Positions 36,601 through 47,500 are shown, counted from the stretch's first letter. The stretch: DNA of 64,000 nt from Flavobacteriales bacterium (GCA_016788295.1 JAEUSY010000031.1:51945-115944), one strand, 5' to 3'. Made by a program: numbers and translations. Notes: generated by a model not told the origin, from the letters alone.

Positions 36601-38130
36601 TTAGGGTTGCAGGAACATGCTCGCCCCCGGGCCGATCGGAAGTTCCAGCACCACCCACAGGATCAACATCACGCTCCAGCCGATGAGGAACACGATGCTG
36701 TATGGCAGCATTGTGCTGATCACCGTGCCGATGCCCGCCTTGCCATCGTAGCGCCCGATGAAGGCCACGATCAGCGCGAAGTAGCTCATCATGGGGCTGA
36801 TGATGTTGGTGACGCTGTCGCCCACGCGGTAGGCCATCTGCGTGAGCTCCGGAGAGAAGCCCAGCAGCATGAACATGGGGATGAACACCGGTGCCATGAT
36901 GGCCCACTTGGCGCTTGCACTGCCCATGATGAGGTTGATGGTCGCACTGATCAGCACGAATGCGAGCAGCAGGGGAATGGGGCCGAGGTTGGCGGCCTTC
37001 AGCGCACCGGCACCTTTGATCGCCAGGATGAGGCCGAGGTTGGTCCAGTTGAAGTAGGCTACGAACTGCGCCGCGAAGAACACCAGCACGATGTAGCTGC
37101 CCAGGGTCTCCATGCTCTTGGCCATGCCCTTCATCACGTCGTTGTCGCTCTTGAAGGTGCCCGCGCCAATGCCGTATGCAATGCCAGCGAGCGAGCTGCT
37201 GATGAAGATGATGGTGACGATACCGCTCATGAAGGGCGAGTGCAGCACCTCGAAGGTCTTCGGGTCGCGCAGGAAGCCTTGCTCGGGCAGCAGGCCGGCA
37301 AGCACGAAGGCGATCACGCCCAGCACTGCAATGCCCGCGTACAACATGCCGCGCTTCTCTTCCTTGGTGGCCTTGCGGATCTCCTCGGCCTTCTCCGATC
37401 CGGTGTAGGTGCCCAGGCGCGGGATCACGATCCGCTCCGTTACCCAAGTGCCCAGCAAGGCGATCACGAAGGTGCTGGCCGCCATGAAGTAGTAGTTGCA
37501 GGCGGGGTTCACCAGATAGTCCGGACGGATGATGCGGGCCGCTTCCTGGCTGAGGCCGGCGAGCAGCGGGTCGATGGTGCCCAGCAGCAGGTTGGCGCTA
37601 TAGCCCCCACTTACACCGGCAAAGGCCGCCGCCAATCCCGCCAAAGGGTGTCTTCCTGCGGCTAGGAAGATCACGGCGGCCAAGGGCACCAGCAGCACAT
37701 AGCCCACTTCGCTGGCGGCATTGCTCATCACCCCGGCGAACACGATCACGAAGGTGAGCAGGCGCTTGGGCGAGGCCAGCACCACGGCACGCAGCACGGC
37801 CCCGATGAGCCCGCTGCCCTCGGCAATGCCGATACCCAGCAGCGCCACCAGCACGGTGCCCAGCGGCGCGAAGCCGGTGAAGTTGGTCACGGTCTTGGTC
37901 AGCACCAGGTGCAGGCCCTCGGCGCTCAGCAGGTTCACAGGCACCACGGGTTCGTTGGTGGCGGGATGAAGAGCGGTAAGGCCGGCGGCACTGGCGATCG
38001 CGCTAAGCACCATCACCAGAAGCGCCAGTATGGCGAAGAGCGTGGCCGGGTGCGGCAGGGCATTGCCAGCGCGTTCAATGATGGCCAGGAAACGGTCTAC
38101 GCCGGAGCGCTTGGCGGGGGCAGTGGTCAT
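36601..38130 (-). CDS. AbgT-family transporter (p-aminobenzoyl-glutamate transporter-like)
   Basis: A 509-residue inner-membrane protein with about 11-13 hydrophobic segments. It matches the AbgT family (PF03806) in length and landmarks: [12 protein letters not shown] at the N-terminus, [35 protein letters not shown] and the re-entrant [17 protein letters not shown]. AbgT proteins import p-aminobenzoyl-glutamate in E. coli, and several homologs export sulfonamides, so the direction and substrate here are open. The ATG at 38130 ([10 protein letters not shown]) is chosen; the open frame before it has no family similarity. Divergent from the Ppx-like gene with 80 bp between them. Confidence 0.88.
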   Translation of the reverse strand: MTTAPAKRSGVDRFLAIIERAGNALPHPATLFAILALLVMVLSAIASAAGLTALHPATNEPVVPVNLLSAEGLHLVLTKTVTNFTGFAPLGTVLVALLGIGIAEGSGLIGAVLRAVVLASPKRLLTFVIVFAGVMSNAASEVGYVLLVPLAAVIFLAAGRHPLAGLAAAFAGVSGGYSANLLLGTIDPLLAGLSQEAARIIRPDYLVNPACNYYFMAASTFVIALLGTWVTERIVIPRLGTYTGSEKAEEIRKATKEEKRGMLYAGIAVLGVIAFVLAGLLPEQGFLRDPKTFEVLHSPFMSGIVTIIFISSSLAGIAYGIGAGTFKSDNDVMKGMAKSMETLGSYIVLVFFAAQFVAYFNWTNLGLILAIKGAGALKAANLGPIPLLLAFVLISATINLIMGSASAKWAIMAPVFIPMFMLLGFSPELTQMAYRVGDSVTNIISPMMSYFALIVAFIGRYDGKAGIGTVISTMLPYSIVFLIGWSVMLILWVVLELPIGPGASMFLQP

Positions 38131-38198
38131 GGTTGGTCCGTGTGGATGGGCGAAGAAAGCGGATCCCGGCCCAAGTTGGTGCGCCCACCGTTCGTGGG

Positions 38199-38206
38199 TA
38201 GCTTCG
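38199..38206 (+). promoter_or_regulatory. Possible -7 element of the Ppx/GppA gene
   Basis: TAGCTTCG (TAnnTTYG type) sits immediately before the point where the Ppx/GppA reading frame must start. It would place transcription initiation close to 38211. Confidence 0.3.
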
Positions 38207-38210
38207 CGGC

Positions 38211-39140
38211 ATCGCACGCGATCTCACATACGCTGCCATCGACATCGGGTCAAACGCCGTGCGCTTGCTTATTGGCGAGATCATCGAGCGCGACGACCAC
38301 CCCGTGGTGAAGAAGCAGACGCTGGTGCGCGTGCCGATCCGCTTGGGCGAGGACGTGTTCGACAGCGGCATCATCAGCAACGCCAAGCGCGATTACCTCA
38401 TCAAGAGCCTCAAGGCCTTCCGCCTGCTCACCGAGGTGTATGGCGTTACCCACCTGCGCTGTTGCGCCACCAGCGCCATGCGCGAGGCCACCAACAGCGA
38501 AGAGGTGCGCACCCTGGTGGAAATGGAGAGCGGTGTGCACATCGAGACCATCGCCGGCCGCGTGGAGGCGGACCTCATCGTGAACACCTTCTGGACACAG
38601 GACCTGCTGAAGGACCGCAGCTACCTCTACATCGATGTGGGTGGTGGCAGCACCGAGCTTACCTGGCTGGAACAGGGACGCCGCGTAAAGAGCGCCAGCT
38701 TCAAGGTGGGTACGGTGCGCACGTTGAAGGGCAAAGTGAACCCTGGCGTATGGGATGAGATGCAGGCCTTTCTCGCCGATCTGCGCGCACAGCACGGGCA
38801 CCTGATGGCCATCGGTACCGGCGGCAACATCAACCGCATCTTCAAGGAGAACGGAAACCTCTTCGGCGAGCCGCTGGCCAGGGCCGACATCCAACGCCAG
38901 CGCGACCGCATCGGTTCCTTCAGCTACGAGGACCGCATCAAGCTCCTTCGCCTGCGCCCCGACCGTGCCGACGTGATCATCCCCGCAGCGGACATCTTTT
39001 TGAAGGTGATGTCGTTCGCGGAGATCGAAGAGGTCTTCGTGCCGAAAGTGGGTCTGGCCGATGGCGTGGTGTTCGACCTGTACATGAAGCAGTACGGCAA
39101 CAAGCGCTACGCAGGCAAGGACATCCCCGTGATGAGCTGA
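38211..39140 (+). CDS. Ppx/GppA-family phosphatase with no canonical start codon
   Basis: About 309 residues. A member of the exopolyphosphatase/guanosine pentaphosphatase family (ASKHA ATPase fold), which hydrolyses polyphosphate or pppGpp. The phosphate-binding loop [17 protein letters not shown] is encoded at 38229-38279; a second family motif, [13 protein letters not shown], is encoded around 38628. The first GTG in frame (38259) would delete the IDIGSN loop, and no ATG, GTG or TTG lies between the upstream in-frame stop (38199-38201) and 38259. I start at the ATC at 38211, where related proteins have their initiator Met. Followed 2 bp later by the PagL-like gene. Confidence 0.82.
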   Translation: MARDLTYAAIDIGSNAVRLLIGEIIERDDHPVVKKQTLVRVPIRLGEDVFDSGIISNAKRDYLIKSLKAFRLLTEVYGVTHLRCCATSAMREATNSEEVRTLVEMESGVHIETIAGRVEADLIVNTFWTQDLLKDRSYLYIDVGGGSTELTWLEQGRRVKSASFKVGTVRTLKGKVNPGVWDEMQAFLADLRAQHGHLMAIGTGGNINRIFKENGNLFGEPLARADIQRQRDRIGSFSYEDRIKLLRLRPDRADVIIPAADIFLKVMSFAEIEEVFVPKVGLADGVVFDLYMKQYGNKRYAGKDIPVMS

Positions 39141-39142
39141 TC

Positions 39143-40225
39143 ATGATCAGGCGAGGGTTCGGCATGGTGCTGGGCATGTTCCTGTTGCAGGGCGTGATGG
39201 CACAGGAGGCCGGGCAGCCGTTGTCCCTCGGCCTCCGAGCACACTATGGATTCCTGTGGCCGCACCGCCCCAGTAGTTGGATCTTGGTGGAAGGGCACGC
39301 ACCGGCGTTCGAGCTTTTTGCGGAACGACAGGTGAGCGGCGCACAGCACTGGCATCACGACTACCTGATGCCCTCCTATGGGCTCGGCCTGCTGTACAGC
39401 ACACTGGCAAATCCCGCGCGCATCGGCGCCGGCATCGGATTGAAGCCGTACATGTACCTGCCGTTCGTGCGCGGTGAAAGCAGTTCGTTCGGCATTCGAC
39501 TGGGCTGGGGCATCGGTTATGTGGTGAAGGCCTACGACCGGCGCGACAACACCAAGCAGATCGCCATCGGTTCGCGCATCAACACGGCCATCCAGCTCAT
39601 GCCCGAGTACCGCGCGATCGTGGGGCGATGGACGCTTTCGGCGGGTATCGGCATCGATCATTGGAGCAATGGGTCGTACCAATTGCCCAACCTGGGGCTG
39701 AACTACCTGAGCGTGGGTGTGGGTGCAGGTTTTGCGCTGACCCAAACCGTTCCAATGGCGTCACCACCGCCCATCGAACAACGCGCGGCACCGTTGCGCG
39801 AATGGAGCGTGGTGGGTGCGTTCGGCATCAACGAGACCGGTTCGCCGCTCAGCGGACAGTACACGGTGTATTCGCTCAGCACACAACGGAGCTGGGGCGT
39901 CTCGCACAAGTCGGCGGTAAGCGCGGGTGCCGATCTGTTCAACAAGGGAACACTGGCCGTGGTGAACCCCGAACTGGCCGATGACGATCGCATCGCGCTG
40001 ACGCAATTCGGCGTGCATGGTGGCTACGCGCTCTTGTTCGGCAAGGGTGAGCTCTTCATTCACATGGGCGCTTACGTGTACACACCCGAGCCCGATGAGG
40101 CACCGGTATACCAGCGGCTGGGCATGCGCTATCGCACGGGGCGGCACCTGCTCTGGAACCTATCGCTCAAGAGCCACTACGCCGTGGCGGATCACTGGGA
40201 GTTCGGCGTGGGATACCGATGGTAG
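39143..40225 (+). CDS. Outer-membrane PagL-like lipid A deacylase (acyloxyacyl hydrolase family)
   Basis: A 360-residue protein with a signal peptide (MIRRGFGMVLGMFLLQGVMAQ) and many amphipathic beta strands rich in Gly/Tyr/Trp, as in a beta-barrel. The motif HWSNGSYQLPNLGLN at about residues 173-187 matches the catalytic H-x-S-N-G..PN.G segment of PagL-type 3-O-deacylases, which remove an acyl chain from lipid A in the outer membrane. It is longer than proteobacterial PagL (about 160-180 aa) by a C-terminal half of further strands, common in Bacteroidota versions. Two bp after the Ppx gene and overlapping the next gene by 7 bp, so probably an operon. Confidence 0.75.
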   Translation: MIRRGFGMVLGMFLLQGVMAQEAGQPLSLGLRAHYGFLWPHRPSSWILVEGHAPAFELFAERQVSGAQHWHHDYLMPSYGLGLLYSTLANPARIGAGIGLKPYMYLPFVRGESSSFGIRLGWGIGYVVKAYDRRDNTKQIAIGSRINTAIQLMPEYRAIVGRWTLSAGIGIDHWSNGSYQLPNLGLNYLSVGVGAGFALTQTVPMASPPPIEQRAAPLREWSVVGAFGINETGSPLSGQYTVYSLSTQRSWGVSHKSAVSAGADLFNKGTLAVVNPELADDDRIALTQFGVHGGYALLFGKGELFIHMGAYVYTPEPDEAPVYQRLGMRYRTGRHLLWNLSLKSHYAVADHWEFGVGYRW

Positions 40226-40956
40226 CGAAATGGCTCATACCTCTTGGAGCATTGCTCCTTGTTGGCTGCGAACGCGAGCAGTGGGACGATTGCATCACCA
40301 GCGCCGGACCGCAACGGGTAGAGGAACGCACGCTTGCAGCGTTCACCGCCATCGACCTCACCGACAAGGTGGACGTGGTGTTCGAGCACCGCAGTGCCAA
40401 CACCGTGGCCGTTGAGGGGGGGCGCAATCTGCTGGGCCAGGTGGTCACCGAAGTGCAAGGCGGCACGCTGTACATCCGCAACGACAATCGCTGCAACTGG
40501 GTGCGGAGCTTCAAGCCGCGTATCACCGTGCGTGTGCCGCTGGAACAGGTGGAACAGCTCACCGTGCGCGGCACCGGCAATGTGAGTTGCACCGATACCA
40601 TCATCCGTCCGCACTTCTCGCTGCAGCAATGGAGCGCAGTGGGTACCGTGCATCTGCTGCTCGATGTGATGAACTTGGAATGCGGCCTTCACTCGGGCGC
40701 TGGCGATGCCGTGCTGGAAGGACGGTGCAACGGCACGGCCGATCTGTTCAGCGGGATCATGGGCCCCATTGATGCATCGCGCTTGCGCTCGCGTTTCGTG
40801 AACGTGAACAACAGCGGCGTGGCCGACATCAAGTGCTGGGCCACCGAGCTGCTCAGCGCACAGATCAATAAGCAGGGTGATGTGTACTACAGGAACCAGC
40901 CCGTGAACATCACCTCCTCGATAACCGGTACCGGGCGATTGATCCCGTTCGATTGA
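40219..40956 (+). CDS. GIN-domain (DUF2807) lipoprotein
   Basis: A 245-residue predicted lipoprotein: MVAKWLIPLGALLLVGC has a lipobox with Cys17 as the lipidation site. The mature part is a repeating short-strand beta-helix of the DUF2807 'GIN' head-domain type (FTAIDLTDKVDVVFEH.., VRGTGNVSC, SGVADIKCW, GDVYYRNQPVNITSSITGTG). Such proteins are common surface or periplasmic lipoproteins in Bacteroidota with no proven activity. The start codon overlaps the end of the PagL-like gene, suggesting coupled expression of two outer-envelope proteins. Confidence 0.85.
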   Translation: MVAKWLIPLGALLLVGCEREQWDDCITSAGPQRVEERTLAAFTAIDLTDKVDVVFEHRSANTVAVEGGRNLLGQVVTEVQGGTLYIRNDNRCNWVRSFKPRITVRVPLEQVEQLTVRGTGNVSCTDTIIRPHFSLQQWSAVGTVHLLLDVMNLECGLHSGAGDAVLEGRCNGTADLFSGIMGPIDASRLRSRFVNVNNSGVADIKCWATELLSAQINKQGDVYYRNQPVNITSSITGTGRLIPFD

Positions 40957-41021
40957 CAGGACCTCGCGGGCCGATCACACCATTGACCTGCTCGAAGACA
41001 AAAAGGAAGACGGCTCCCCGA

Positions 41022-41603
41022 TCAACGACGCACCGTTACGGCACGCAGCTCGGGCACATACCGCTGCAGCAGGGCGAAGCCACCGAACAGCGCGGTGCTG
41101 TAGACCAGGTCGCCTGCCACAGTGCCGGGGAAGAAGGGCAGGCCTGCGGCGTAGCAGGTCACCAGTCCGCCCATGTCCTGCGCATACATGGTGTTGCCGG
41201 GCCAGCAAAGGAAGTTGGAGGCGAGGAAGAAGATCACGCTGCTGCCCAACGAGGCGCCGAGAACACGACCCACGCTCACGGCGCGGAGAGCGAACATACC
41301 CATCACAGCGATGCTGGCGTAGATGAGGTACATCCAGCCGGAGCCCTCGGCCATCCACGTGAAGCCGTCGTAGTACTCGCTGTACAGCACGTTGTTGATC
41401 AGCAGGTCGCTCAAGAAAGCGGCGGCCACCGGGATAAGGACGGCGAGCCAGCGCTTGCTGAGGTAGGCGCCGCCGAACAGGGCCATGGCACCCAGTGGGC
41501 TGAAGTTGTAAGGATGCGGTACGAAACGCGTGGCAGCGGCCACAAGAATGAAGAGCACGGCAGCGCCCAGGCGCAGGTCAATGGACTTGGTGGTAGCGTT
41601 CAT
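41022..41603 (-). CDS. DUF6580-type membrane protein (putative ECF transporter S component)
   Basis: A 193-residue protein with five or six transmembrane segments. Landmarks are RFVPHPYNFSPLGAMALFGGAYL near the N-terminus, FLSDLLINNVLY and SNFLCWPGN in the middle, and FFPGTVAGDLVYSTALFG near the end. These fit the DUF6580 family, annotated as putative substrate-binding S components of ECF vitamin transporters; the substrate is unknown. The frame is open 60 codons upstream, but the ATG at 41603 (MNATTKSIDLRLG) is the family-like start and lies 30 nt from a promoter motif. No ECF A/T components are nearby. Confidence 0.78.
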   Translation of the reverse strand: MNATTKSIDLRLGAAVLFILVAAATRFVPHPYNFSPLGAMALFGGAYLSKRWLAVLIPVAAAFLSDLLINNVLYSEYYDGFTWMAEGSGWMYLIYASIAVMGMFALRAVSVGRVLGASLGSSVIFFLASNFLCWPGNTMYAQDMGGLVTCYAAGLPFFPGTVAGDLVYSTALFGGFALLQRYVPELRAVTVRR

Positions 41604-41632
41604 GGAGTACGGGTCGTTCGGACGACGAGGGG

Positions 41633-41640
41633 CGAAGATA
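41633..41640 (-). promoter_or_regulatory. -7 promoter element of the DUF6580 gene
   Basis: TATCTTCG on the minus strand, 30 nt upstream of the ATG at 41603, in the 238-bp divergent gap 41604-41841. Confidence 0.4.
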
Positions 41641-41796
41641 ACGAGGGAGCTTTGAGCAGGGTGGTGGGCCTGTACTTCCTTGTAAAGCCCCGGTTTTGCC
41701 ATGCGGTCAAAGCCCTGCGGAACAATCGTTTGCCTGACATTGTTCTTCGGTGGCCGCAGGCCGAAGGAACGGTCGGCGCCCAAGCAACTTCCAGAC

Positions 41797-41804
41797 TACC
41801 TTCG
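41797..41804 (+). promoter_or_regulatory. -7 promoter element of the M36 peptidase gene
   Basis: TACCTTCG, 38 nt upstream of the ATG at 41842, in the same divergent gap. No clear TTG box at the expected distance. Confidence 0.4.
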
Positions 41805-41841
41805 GACCTCGATCCATTGGGGTCCTTGAACCAACCAGCCC

Positions 41842-44427
41842 ATGCGCGCTCTGCACCGCCTGTTCATTCTATCGGTCTTTGTTCCGTTCACGTTCCCCTT
41901 GTTCGCGCAGGACGCCGAGGTGGTGGTGCGCCAGTACCTGCGCGATAGGGCCATCGCCAAAGCCCTCCCTGCGCAGGAGGCCGATGCGTGGACCGTTACC
42001 AGCCGCCACACCGATCGCAAGGGCATTACCTACCTCTACATCCAACAGACCGTGAACGACCTGCCCGTTGCGGGAGCAGTGGCCAATTTCGCTGTGCGCG
42101 ATGGTCGGGTGGTCGCCTTCGGTGATCGTCTTCAAGCAGGCCTCGCCCAACGCACGAACACCTCCTCGCCGGCACTGAATGCAGAAGCTGCGCTCGGCCA
42201 TGCGGCCAGGGACCTCGGGCTCACGGCCAGCAACGTCCGCGTACTTGCGAGCCGCACACCGGCAGACATCACGCTCGCGCCCTCGGGCATTTCCCACGAC
42301 CCCATACCCGCCAAGCTCGTCTACATGCCGCTGAGCAATGGCCCGGTACGCCTCGCTTGGGACCTCACCATCCGATCGGTAAGCACGCCCAACTGGTGGC
42401 ATGTGCTGGTGGATGCGAACACCGGCGAGGTATTGCGCACCACGGACCACATGGTGCACTGCACCCACGCTGAAGGAGCCTATGGCCGCGGTTATTCCGC
42501 CCTGAACGATCTGCTGCGTGCCGAAGCCCCGCTCGCGCCGCCACCGCCCGACGGTTCGGGCTATCGTGTGTTCCCTTTCCCCACGGAGAGCCCGGTGCAT
42601 GGTCCCCATGAACTGGTGTCCGATCCCGCTGATGCGGTGGCTTCGCCCAACGGCTGGCACGACACCAACGGCCTGCCCGGCGCCGAGCACACCATTACGC
42701 GCGGCAACAACGTGTTCGCCTTCGAGGACATCGACAATGATGATCTGCCCGGTTACAGCCCCGATGGTGGCCCCACCTTGCTGTTCGATTTCCCCTATGT
42801 GCCGCCGCAGGACCCGCAGGACTACCTGGACGCCTCCATCACCAACCTGTTCCATGCCTGCAACGTGCTGCACGATGTGTTGTACCGCTACGGCTTCGAT
42901 GAGGAGAGCGGCAATTTCCAGTTCACCAACGGGGCCAATGGAGGCGAAGGCAACGATGAGGTGATCGCCCAGGCGCAGGATGGCAGCGGCATGAACAACG
43001 CCAACTTCGGTACCCCGCCCGATGGGGATAGCGGTCGTATGCAGATGTACCTGTGGCGGGCCGGCATGGACAGCACGCTCACGATCAACAGTCCGTTGAG
43101 CATTGCCGGTGTTTACGTGAACTCGTTGGCCGGCTTCGGGCCGGAGCTGCCCGCCGAGCCGATCACCGCTGACCTGGTCCTGGCCAACGATGGCGTGGAC
43201 CCGGTGAACAACGCGTGCGAGACATTGATCAACGCGACCGACATCGCCGGGCGCATCGCCGTGGTGGACCGCGGCCAATGCACCTTCGTGGCGAAGGTCC
43301 AGGCGCTTCAGGCCCTTGGGGCGCTGGCCGTGATCGTGGTGAACAACGTAACGGGCAGCCCGATCGCCATGGGCGGCACGGATGACGGCACCATCACCAT
43401 CCCCTCGGTGATGATCTCGCAGGCGGACGGGCTCCTCATCAAGCAGGCCATCGCCGCGGGCACCGTGAACGCCACGCTGGCCGGCGAGAGCGCTGAGGAC
43501 CTGCTGGACTCGGGCTTTGACAACGGCATCATCGCGCACGAGTATGGCCATGGTGTCAGCAACCGCCTCACCGGCGGGGCCTTCAACGTGGACTGCCTGT
43601 GGAACGAGGAACAGATGGGCGAGGGGTGGAGCGATTACATCGGCATGGTGCTTACCATGGAGCCCGGCGATCAGGCCGCTACGCCGCGTGGTGTGGGCAC
43701 CTTCGTGCGCGACCAGGGTCCTGCTGGCAGCGGCATCCGTCCGGCACCCTACACCACCGATGTGAGCATCAACCCCTACACCTACGATGACACCAACCAT
43801 CCGGCACTGACACAGCCGCATGGTGTGGGCTTCGTATGGGCCACCATGCTGTGGGACATGACCTGGGCGCTGATCGGGCAGTATGGCTACGATGCCGACA
43901 TGTACGCGGGCACCGGCGGCAACAACATGGCCTTCCAGCTGATGATGGACGGCCTGAAGCTGCAGCCCTGCAACCCGGGCTTCGTGGATGGCCGGGACGC
44001 GATCCTGCTGGCCGACACCCTGAACAATGGCGGGGCGAACGCCTGTCTGCTGTGGAACGTGTTCGCGCAGCGCGGCCTGGGCTTCAGTGCCGACCAGGGC
44101 GATCCCTTCAGCCGCTTTGATCAGGTGGAGGCCTTCGATATGCCTGTCGCATGCCTGAGCACCAGTGTCGCTGACCGCCTGCCGGATGCCTTCGCCGTGC
44201 GGCCCAACCCGACCACCGGCACCACCACCATCATCCTGCCCCGCAGCGTGTCCTCGGATGTCGTGCTGCGCCTTCGCGGCGTGGATGGCCGCGAACTGCG
44301 TGCGGGCCGCATCCCTGCCGGCACCCTGCGCACGGAGCTCGACCTCGGTGGACTGCCCGCCGCGGTGTACGTGGTGGAGCTCACCGTGGAAGGCCGCACC
44401 TTGACGCAGCGGTTGGTGGTGCAGTGA
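41842..44427 (+). CDS. Secreted M36 (fungalysin-type) metallopeptidase with PA domain and T9SS tail
   Basis: An 861-residue exported zinc endopeptidase. Signal peptide to about residue 23 (..FPLFAQ), then an FTP-like propeptide (YLYIQQTVNDLPVAGAVANF). The catalytic M36 domain has the zinc motif HEYGH at residues 566-570 and the downstream glutamate in EGWSDY (about residue 595). A protease-associated (PA) domain (GRIAVVDRGQCTFVAKV.., about 445-545) is inserted inside the catalytic domain before HEYGH, as in other Bacteroidota M36 enzymes. The T9SS tail (VRPNPTTGTTTI..) ends LVVQ. Expected to be secreted or surface-bound and to degrade extracellular protein. Single-gene unit with a strong terminator after it. 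Confidence 0.93.
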   Translation: MRALHRLFILSVFVPFTFPLFAQDAEVVVRQYLRDRAIAKALPAQEADAWTVTSRHTDRKGITYLYIQQTVNDLPVAGAVANFAVRDGRVVAFGDRLQAGLAQRTNTSSPALNAEAALGHAARDLGLTASNVRVLASRTPADITLAPSGISHDPIPAKLVYMPLSNGPVRLAWDLTIRSVSTPNWWHVLVDANTGEVLRTTDHMVHCTHAEGAYGRGYSALNDLLRAEAPLAPPPPDGSGYRVFPFPTESPVHGPHELVSDPADAVASPNGWHDTNGLPGAEHTITRGNNVFAFEDIDNDDLPGYSPDGGPTLLFDFPYVPPQDPQDYLDASITNLFHACNVLHDVLYRYGFDEESGNFQFTNGANGGEGNDEVIAQAQDGSGMNNANFGTPPDGDSGRMQMYLWRAGMDSTLTINSPLSIAGVYVNSLAGFGPELPAEPITADLVLANDGVDPVNNACETLINATDIAGRIAVVDRGQCTFVAKVQALQALGALAVIVVNNVTGSPIAMGGTDDGTITIPSVMISQADGLLIKQAIAAGTVNATLAGESAEDLLDSGFDNGIIAHEYGHGVSNRLTGGAFNVDCLWNEEQMGEGWSDYIGMVLTMEPGDQAATPRGVGTFVRDQGPAGSGIRPAPYTTDVSINPYTYDDTNHPALTQPHGVGFVWATMLWDMTWALIGQYGYDADMYAGTGGNNMAFQLMMDGLKLQPCNPGFVDGRDAILLADTLNNGGANACLLWNVFAQRGLGFSADQGDPFSRFDQVEAFDMPVACLSTSVADRLPDAFAVRPNPTTGTTTIILPRSVSSDVVLRLRGVDGRELRAGRIPAGTLRTELDLGGLPAAVYVVELTVEGRTLTQRLVVQ

Positions 44428-44465
44428 GCCTTCGCCAGCGGACGAACAGGGTCCCGTAGGAACGC

Positions 44466-44497
44466 AAAAGGCCGGTGCATGACGCACCGGCCTTTTT
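44466..44497. terminator. Bidirectional terminator between M36 peptidase and efflux operon
   Basis: A 13-bp perfect stem (44466-44478 with 44484-44496) and a 5-nt loop, with an A run before and a T run after, so it can serve both converging transcripts. Confidence 0.88.
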
Positions 44498-44511
44498 CCT
44501 CCCCACACGCA

Positions 44512-47500
44512 TCAGGCGAGGCTGACGCGCTCCTCCACTTTCCTACGCTTGCGTCCGAACCGCTTTCCTCCGACCCGTTCCATCAGCCGGGTCATGATGT
44601 AGTACATCACCGGAACGATGAAGAGGGTGAGGATCAACGAGCTGGTCAATCCACCGATGATCACCCAGGCCATGCCGTTCTTCACCTCGGCTCCGTCACC
44701 GCTCGCCAGGGCGATGGGTAGCATGCCGAAGATCATGGCCACAGTGGTCATCAGGATGGGGCGCAGGCGTTCCTTGCCCGCCTCCACCAGGGCCTCGGAG
44801 AGCGCCATGCCCTCCTTGCGCAGGTGGTTGGCGAAATCCACGATGAGGATGCCGTTCTTGCTCACCAGGCCGAGCAGCATGATGAGGCCCACGATGGCGA
44901 AGATGCTCAGTGGCTGCATGGTGAGGGCCAGCGCGAGGAAGGCGCCCACCAGCGACACGGGGATGGAGAAGAGCACCACGAAGGGGTAGAGCGCGTTCTC
45001 GTACAGCGCCACCATGATGAGGTAGACGAGCAGGATGCCGAGCACGAGCGCCAGGCCGAGCGAGCCGAAGGCTTCCCCCTGGTTCTTGGCATCGCCGAGG
45101 TATTGGATGGTGATGCCCGCCGGCAGCTGCTCCCTGGCCAGGGCCTTCTGGATCTCGGCCACGATGGTGCCGCTGGGGCGACCCACCGCAGCGCTGTTGA
45201 TGGTGATGCTGTTGAGGCGGTCGGTGCGCTGCAGCACGCTGTTGCCCACGGTCTCGTACACCTCGGCCAACTGGTCCAGGCGGACAGTGGCGCCTTTGGC
45301 GTTGGTCACCATCAGCCCCCGGACGCTTTCCACATCCTGCCGGTCGGCCTGGTCCAGCCGCACGTTGATGGGATATTCCTCGCCGGCCTCCTTGAACTTG
45401 TTGCGGTCGTTGCCGCGGAAAGCGGTCTGCACGGCCATGCCGATGTCGGTGCTGGTGAAGCCCAGGGCGCCCATGCGGTCCTGGTCCAGCCGCACCTTCA
45501 CCTCGGGCTTGGGGCTCTTGGTGCTGAACTGCACGTAGTCCGTGCCGGGTGTGGCCTGGGTGATCCGTTTCACGATGCGGGCCGTCTTCCACAGGCTGTC
45601 CATCTCCACGCCCTTCACGGCGATCTGGATGGGGGTCTGCGCACTGCCGGTGATGTTGGTCTGCGTCACGGTCACCTTCAGTCCGGGGATGGTGCCCAGC
45701 TCATCGCGCAGCAGCGTGCCGAACTCCTCCGAGGTGATCTTGCGGTCCTTCTTCGGCACCAGCTTCACGTTGATCTCTGAGAGGTTGGCGTTCGCGGATC
45801 CCGCACCGCCGCCCATCTGTCCGCTCTGGGTGCCCACGTTGGTGAAGGCGTTCACCACCTCGGGGTGCGCCAGGATGAGGCGCTCGGCCTGTTGCGTCAG
45901 CTGGTCGGTGGTGCTGAGCGAGGCTTGTGGCGCGGTCTCCAGCTGCACCAGGAACTCGCCGCGGTCGCTGGGCGGGATGAAGGTGGCACCGATGAAGCCC
46001 GTGGGCACCAGCGCGAAGGAGGCGATGATGAGCGCGAGGATGCCGAGCAGCACGTAGCGCTTGCGGCGCAGGGCCTTCTCCAGGGCCCGGCCATACCACT
46101 GCTGCAGGTCGGTGATGGTCTGCTCGAAGGCGAGCGCAAAGCGGCCCCACAGGGTGTCCTTGGTGAGGTGCTCCAGCTTGCCCCAACGGCTGGCCAGCAG
46201 CGGGGTGAGCGTGAAGGCGACCACGAGGCTCATCAGCGTGCTGATCACCACCACCAGCGAGAACTCGCGAAGGATGTTGCCGATGAGGCCACCGCTGAGG
46301 GCCAGCGGCAGGAACACCACCACGTCCACCAGGGTGATGGCCATGGCGGTGAAGCCGATCTCGTTGCGTCCGTCGAGCGCGGCGGAATACCTCGTCTTGC
46401 CCATCTCCAGGTGGCGGTAGATGTTCTCGAGCACCACGATGCTGTCGTCCACCAGGATGCCCACCACGAGGGAGAGCGCCATCAGCGTCATCAGGTTCAG
46501 CGAGAACCCGAGGGCGTACATGGCGATGAAGGTGGGGATCATGGCGCTGGGCAGGGCCACGAGCACGAAGAAGGAGCTGCGCAGGCTGTGCAGGAAGAGC
46601 AGCATCACCAGGCCCACGATCAGCACGGCGAGCGCCAGGTCGAACATCACCGCGTTGGCGCTGGAGAGCGTGTAGAGGCTCTGGTCCATGGCGATGGAGT
46701 AGTTGAAGCCGGTGTCGGCCAGCTGGGTCTTCAGTTCGGCCATGCGCTTCTTCACACCCTGGCTCACCTCCACAGCGTTGGCATCGCTCTGCTTCACGAT
46801 CTGCATGCCGATGCCTGGCTGCCCGTTGATGCGGTTGAAGGTGGTGGCCTCGCTGAGCCCATCGGTCACGCTGGCCACGTCCTGCAGCACGATGCGGGAG
46901 CCATCGGTGTTCTCGCGCACCACGGTGTTGCGCAGGTCGTCCACGGTGCCGGCGCGGGCATCGAGGTTGATGGAGAGGCGGTCCGCCCGGGTCTCCACAT
47001 TGCCGGCGGGGAAGGTGCTGCTGTTGGCGGCCACGGCCTGCGCCACCTGTGCGGCGCTCAGGTTGTAGGCCTTCAGCTTGGCATTGTCCATCACCACCTG
47101 CACCTCGCGTTGTTGCGCGCCGATGAGGGTCACGCTGCCCACGCCGCTCACGTTGCTGATGATGGGCGCCACGCGGTCATCCAGCAGCTGGTAGAGATCA
47201 CCGGGCGACAGGTCGCTGCTGATGCTCATGCGCAGGATGGGGATCTCGTCCGTGCTGAAGCGACGCACCACGGGGTCGTCGCTGTCATCGGGCAGCAGGG
47301 CGCGCACCTGGTCGATGCGGCGTTCGGCGTCGCGCTGGGCATCGTTCACGTTGGTGCCCTGCTTCAGCGTCACGGTGATGGCCGACACGCCCTCGGTGCT
47401 GGTGCTGGCGATCTGGTCCACACCCTCGATGGCGCTCACGGCGTCCTCGATGGGCTTGGTGAGGGTGTTGAGGACCTCCTCGGGCGATGCACCGCGGTAG

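Noticed and set aside
41869..44508. Open frame of 879 codons antisense to the M36 peptidase
   Set aside because: It covers the peptidase and its terminator. The composition is a mirror of high-GC codon bias (Gly/Val/His/Gln rich) and there is no recognisable motif.
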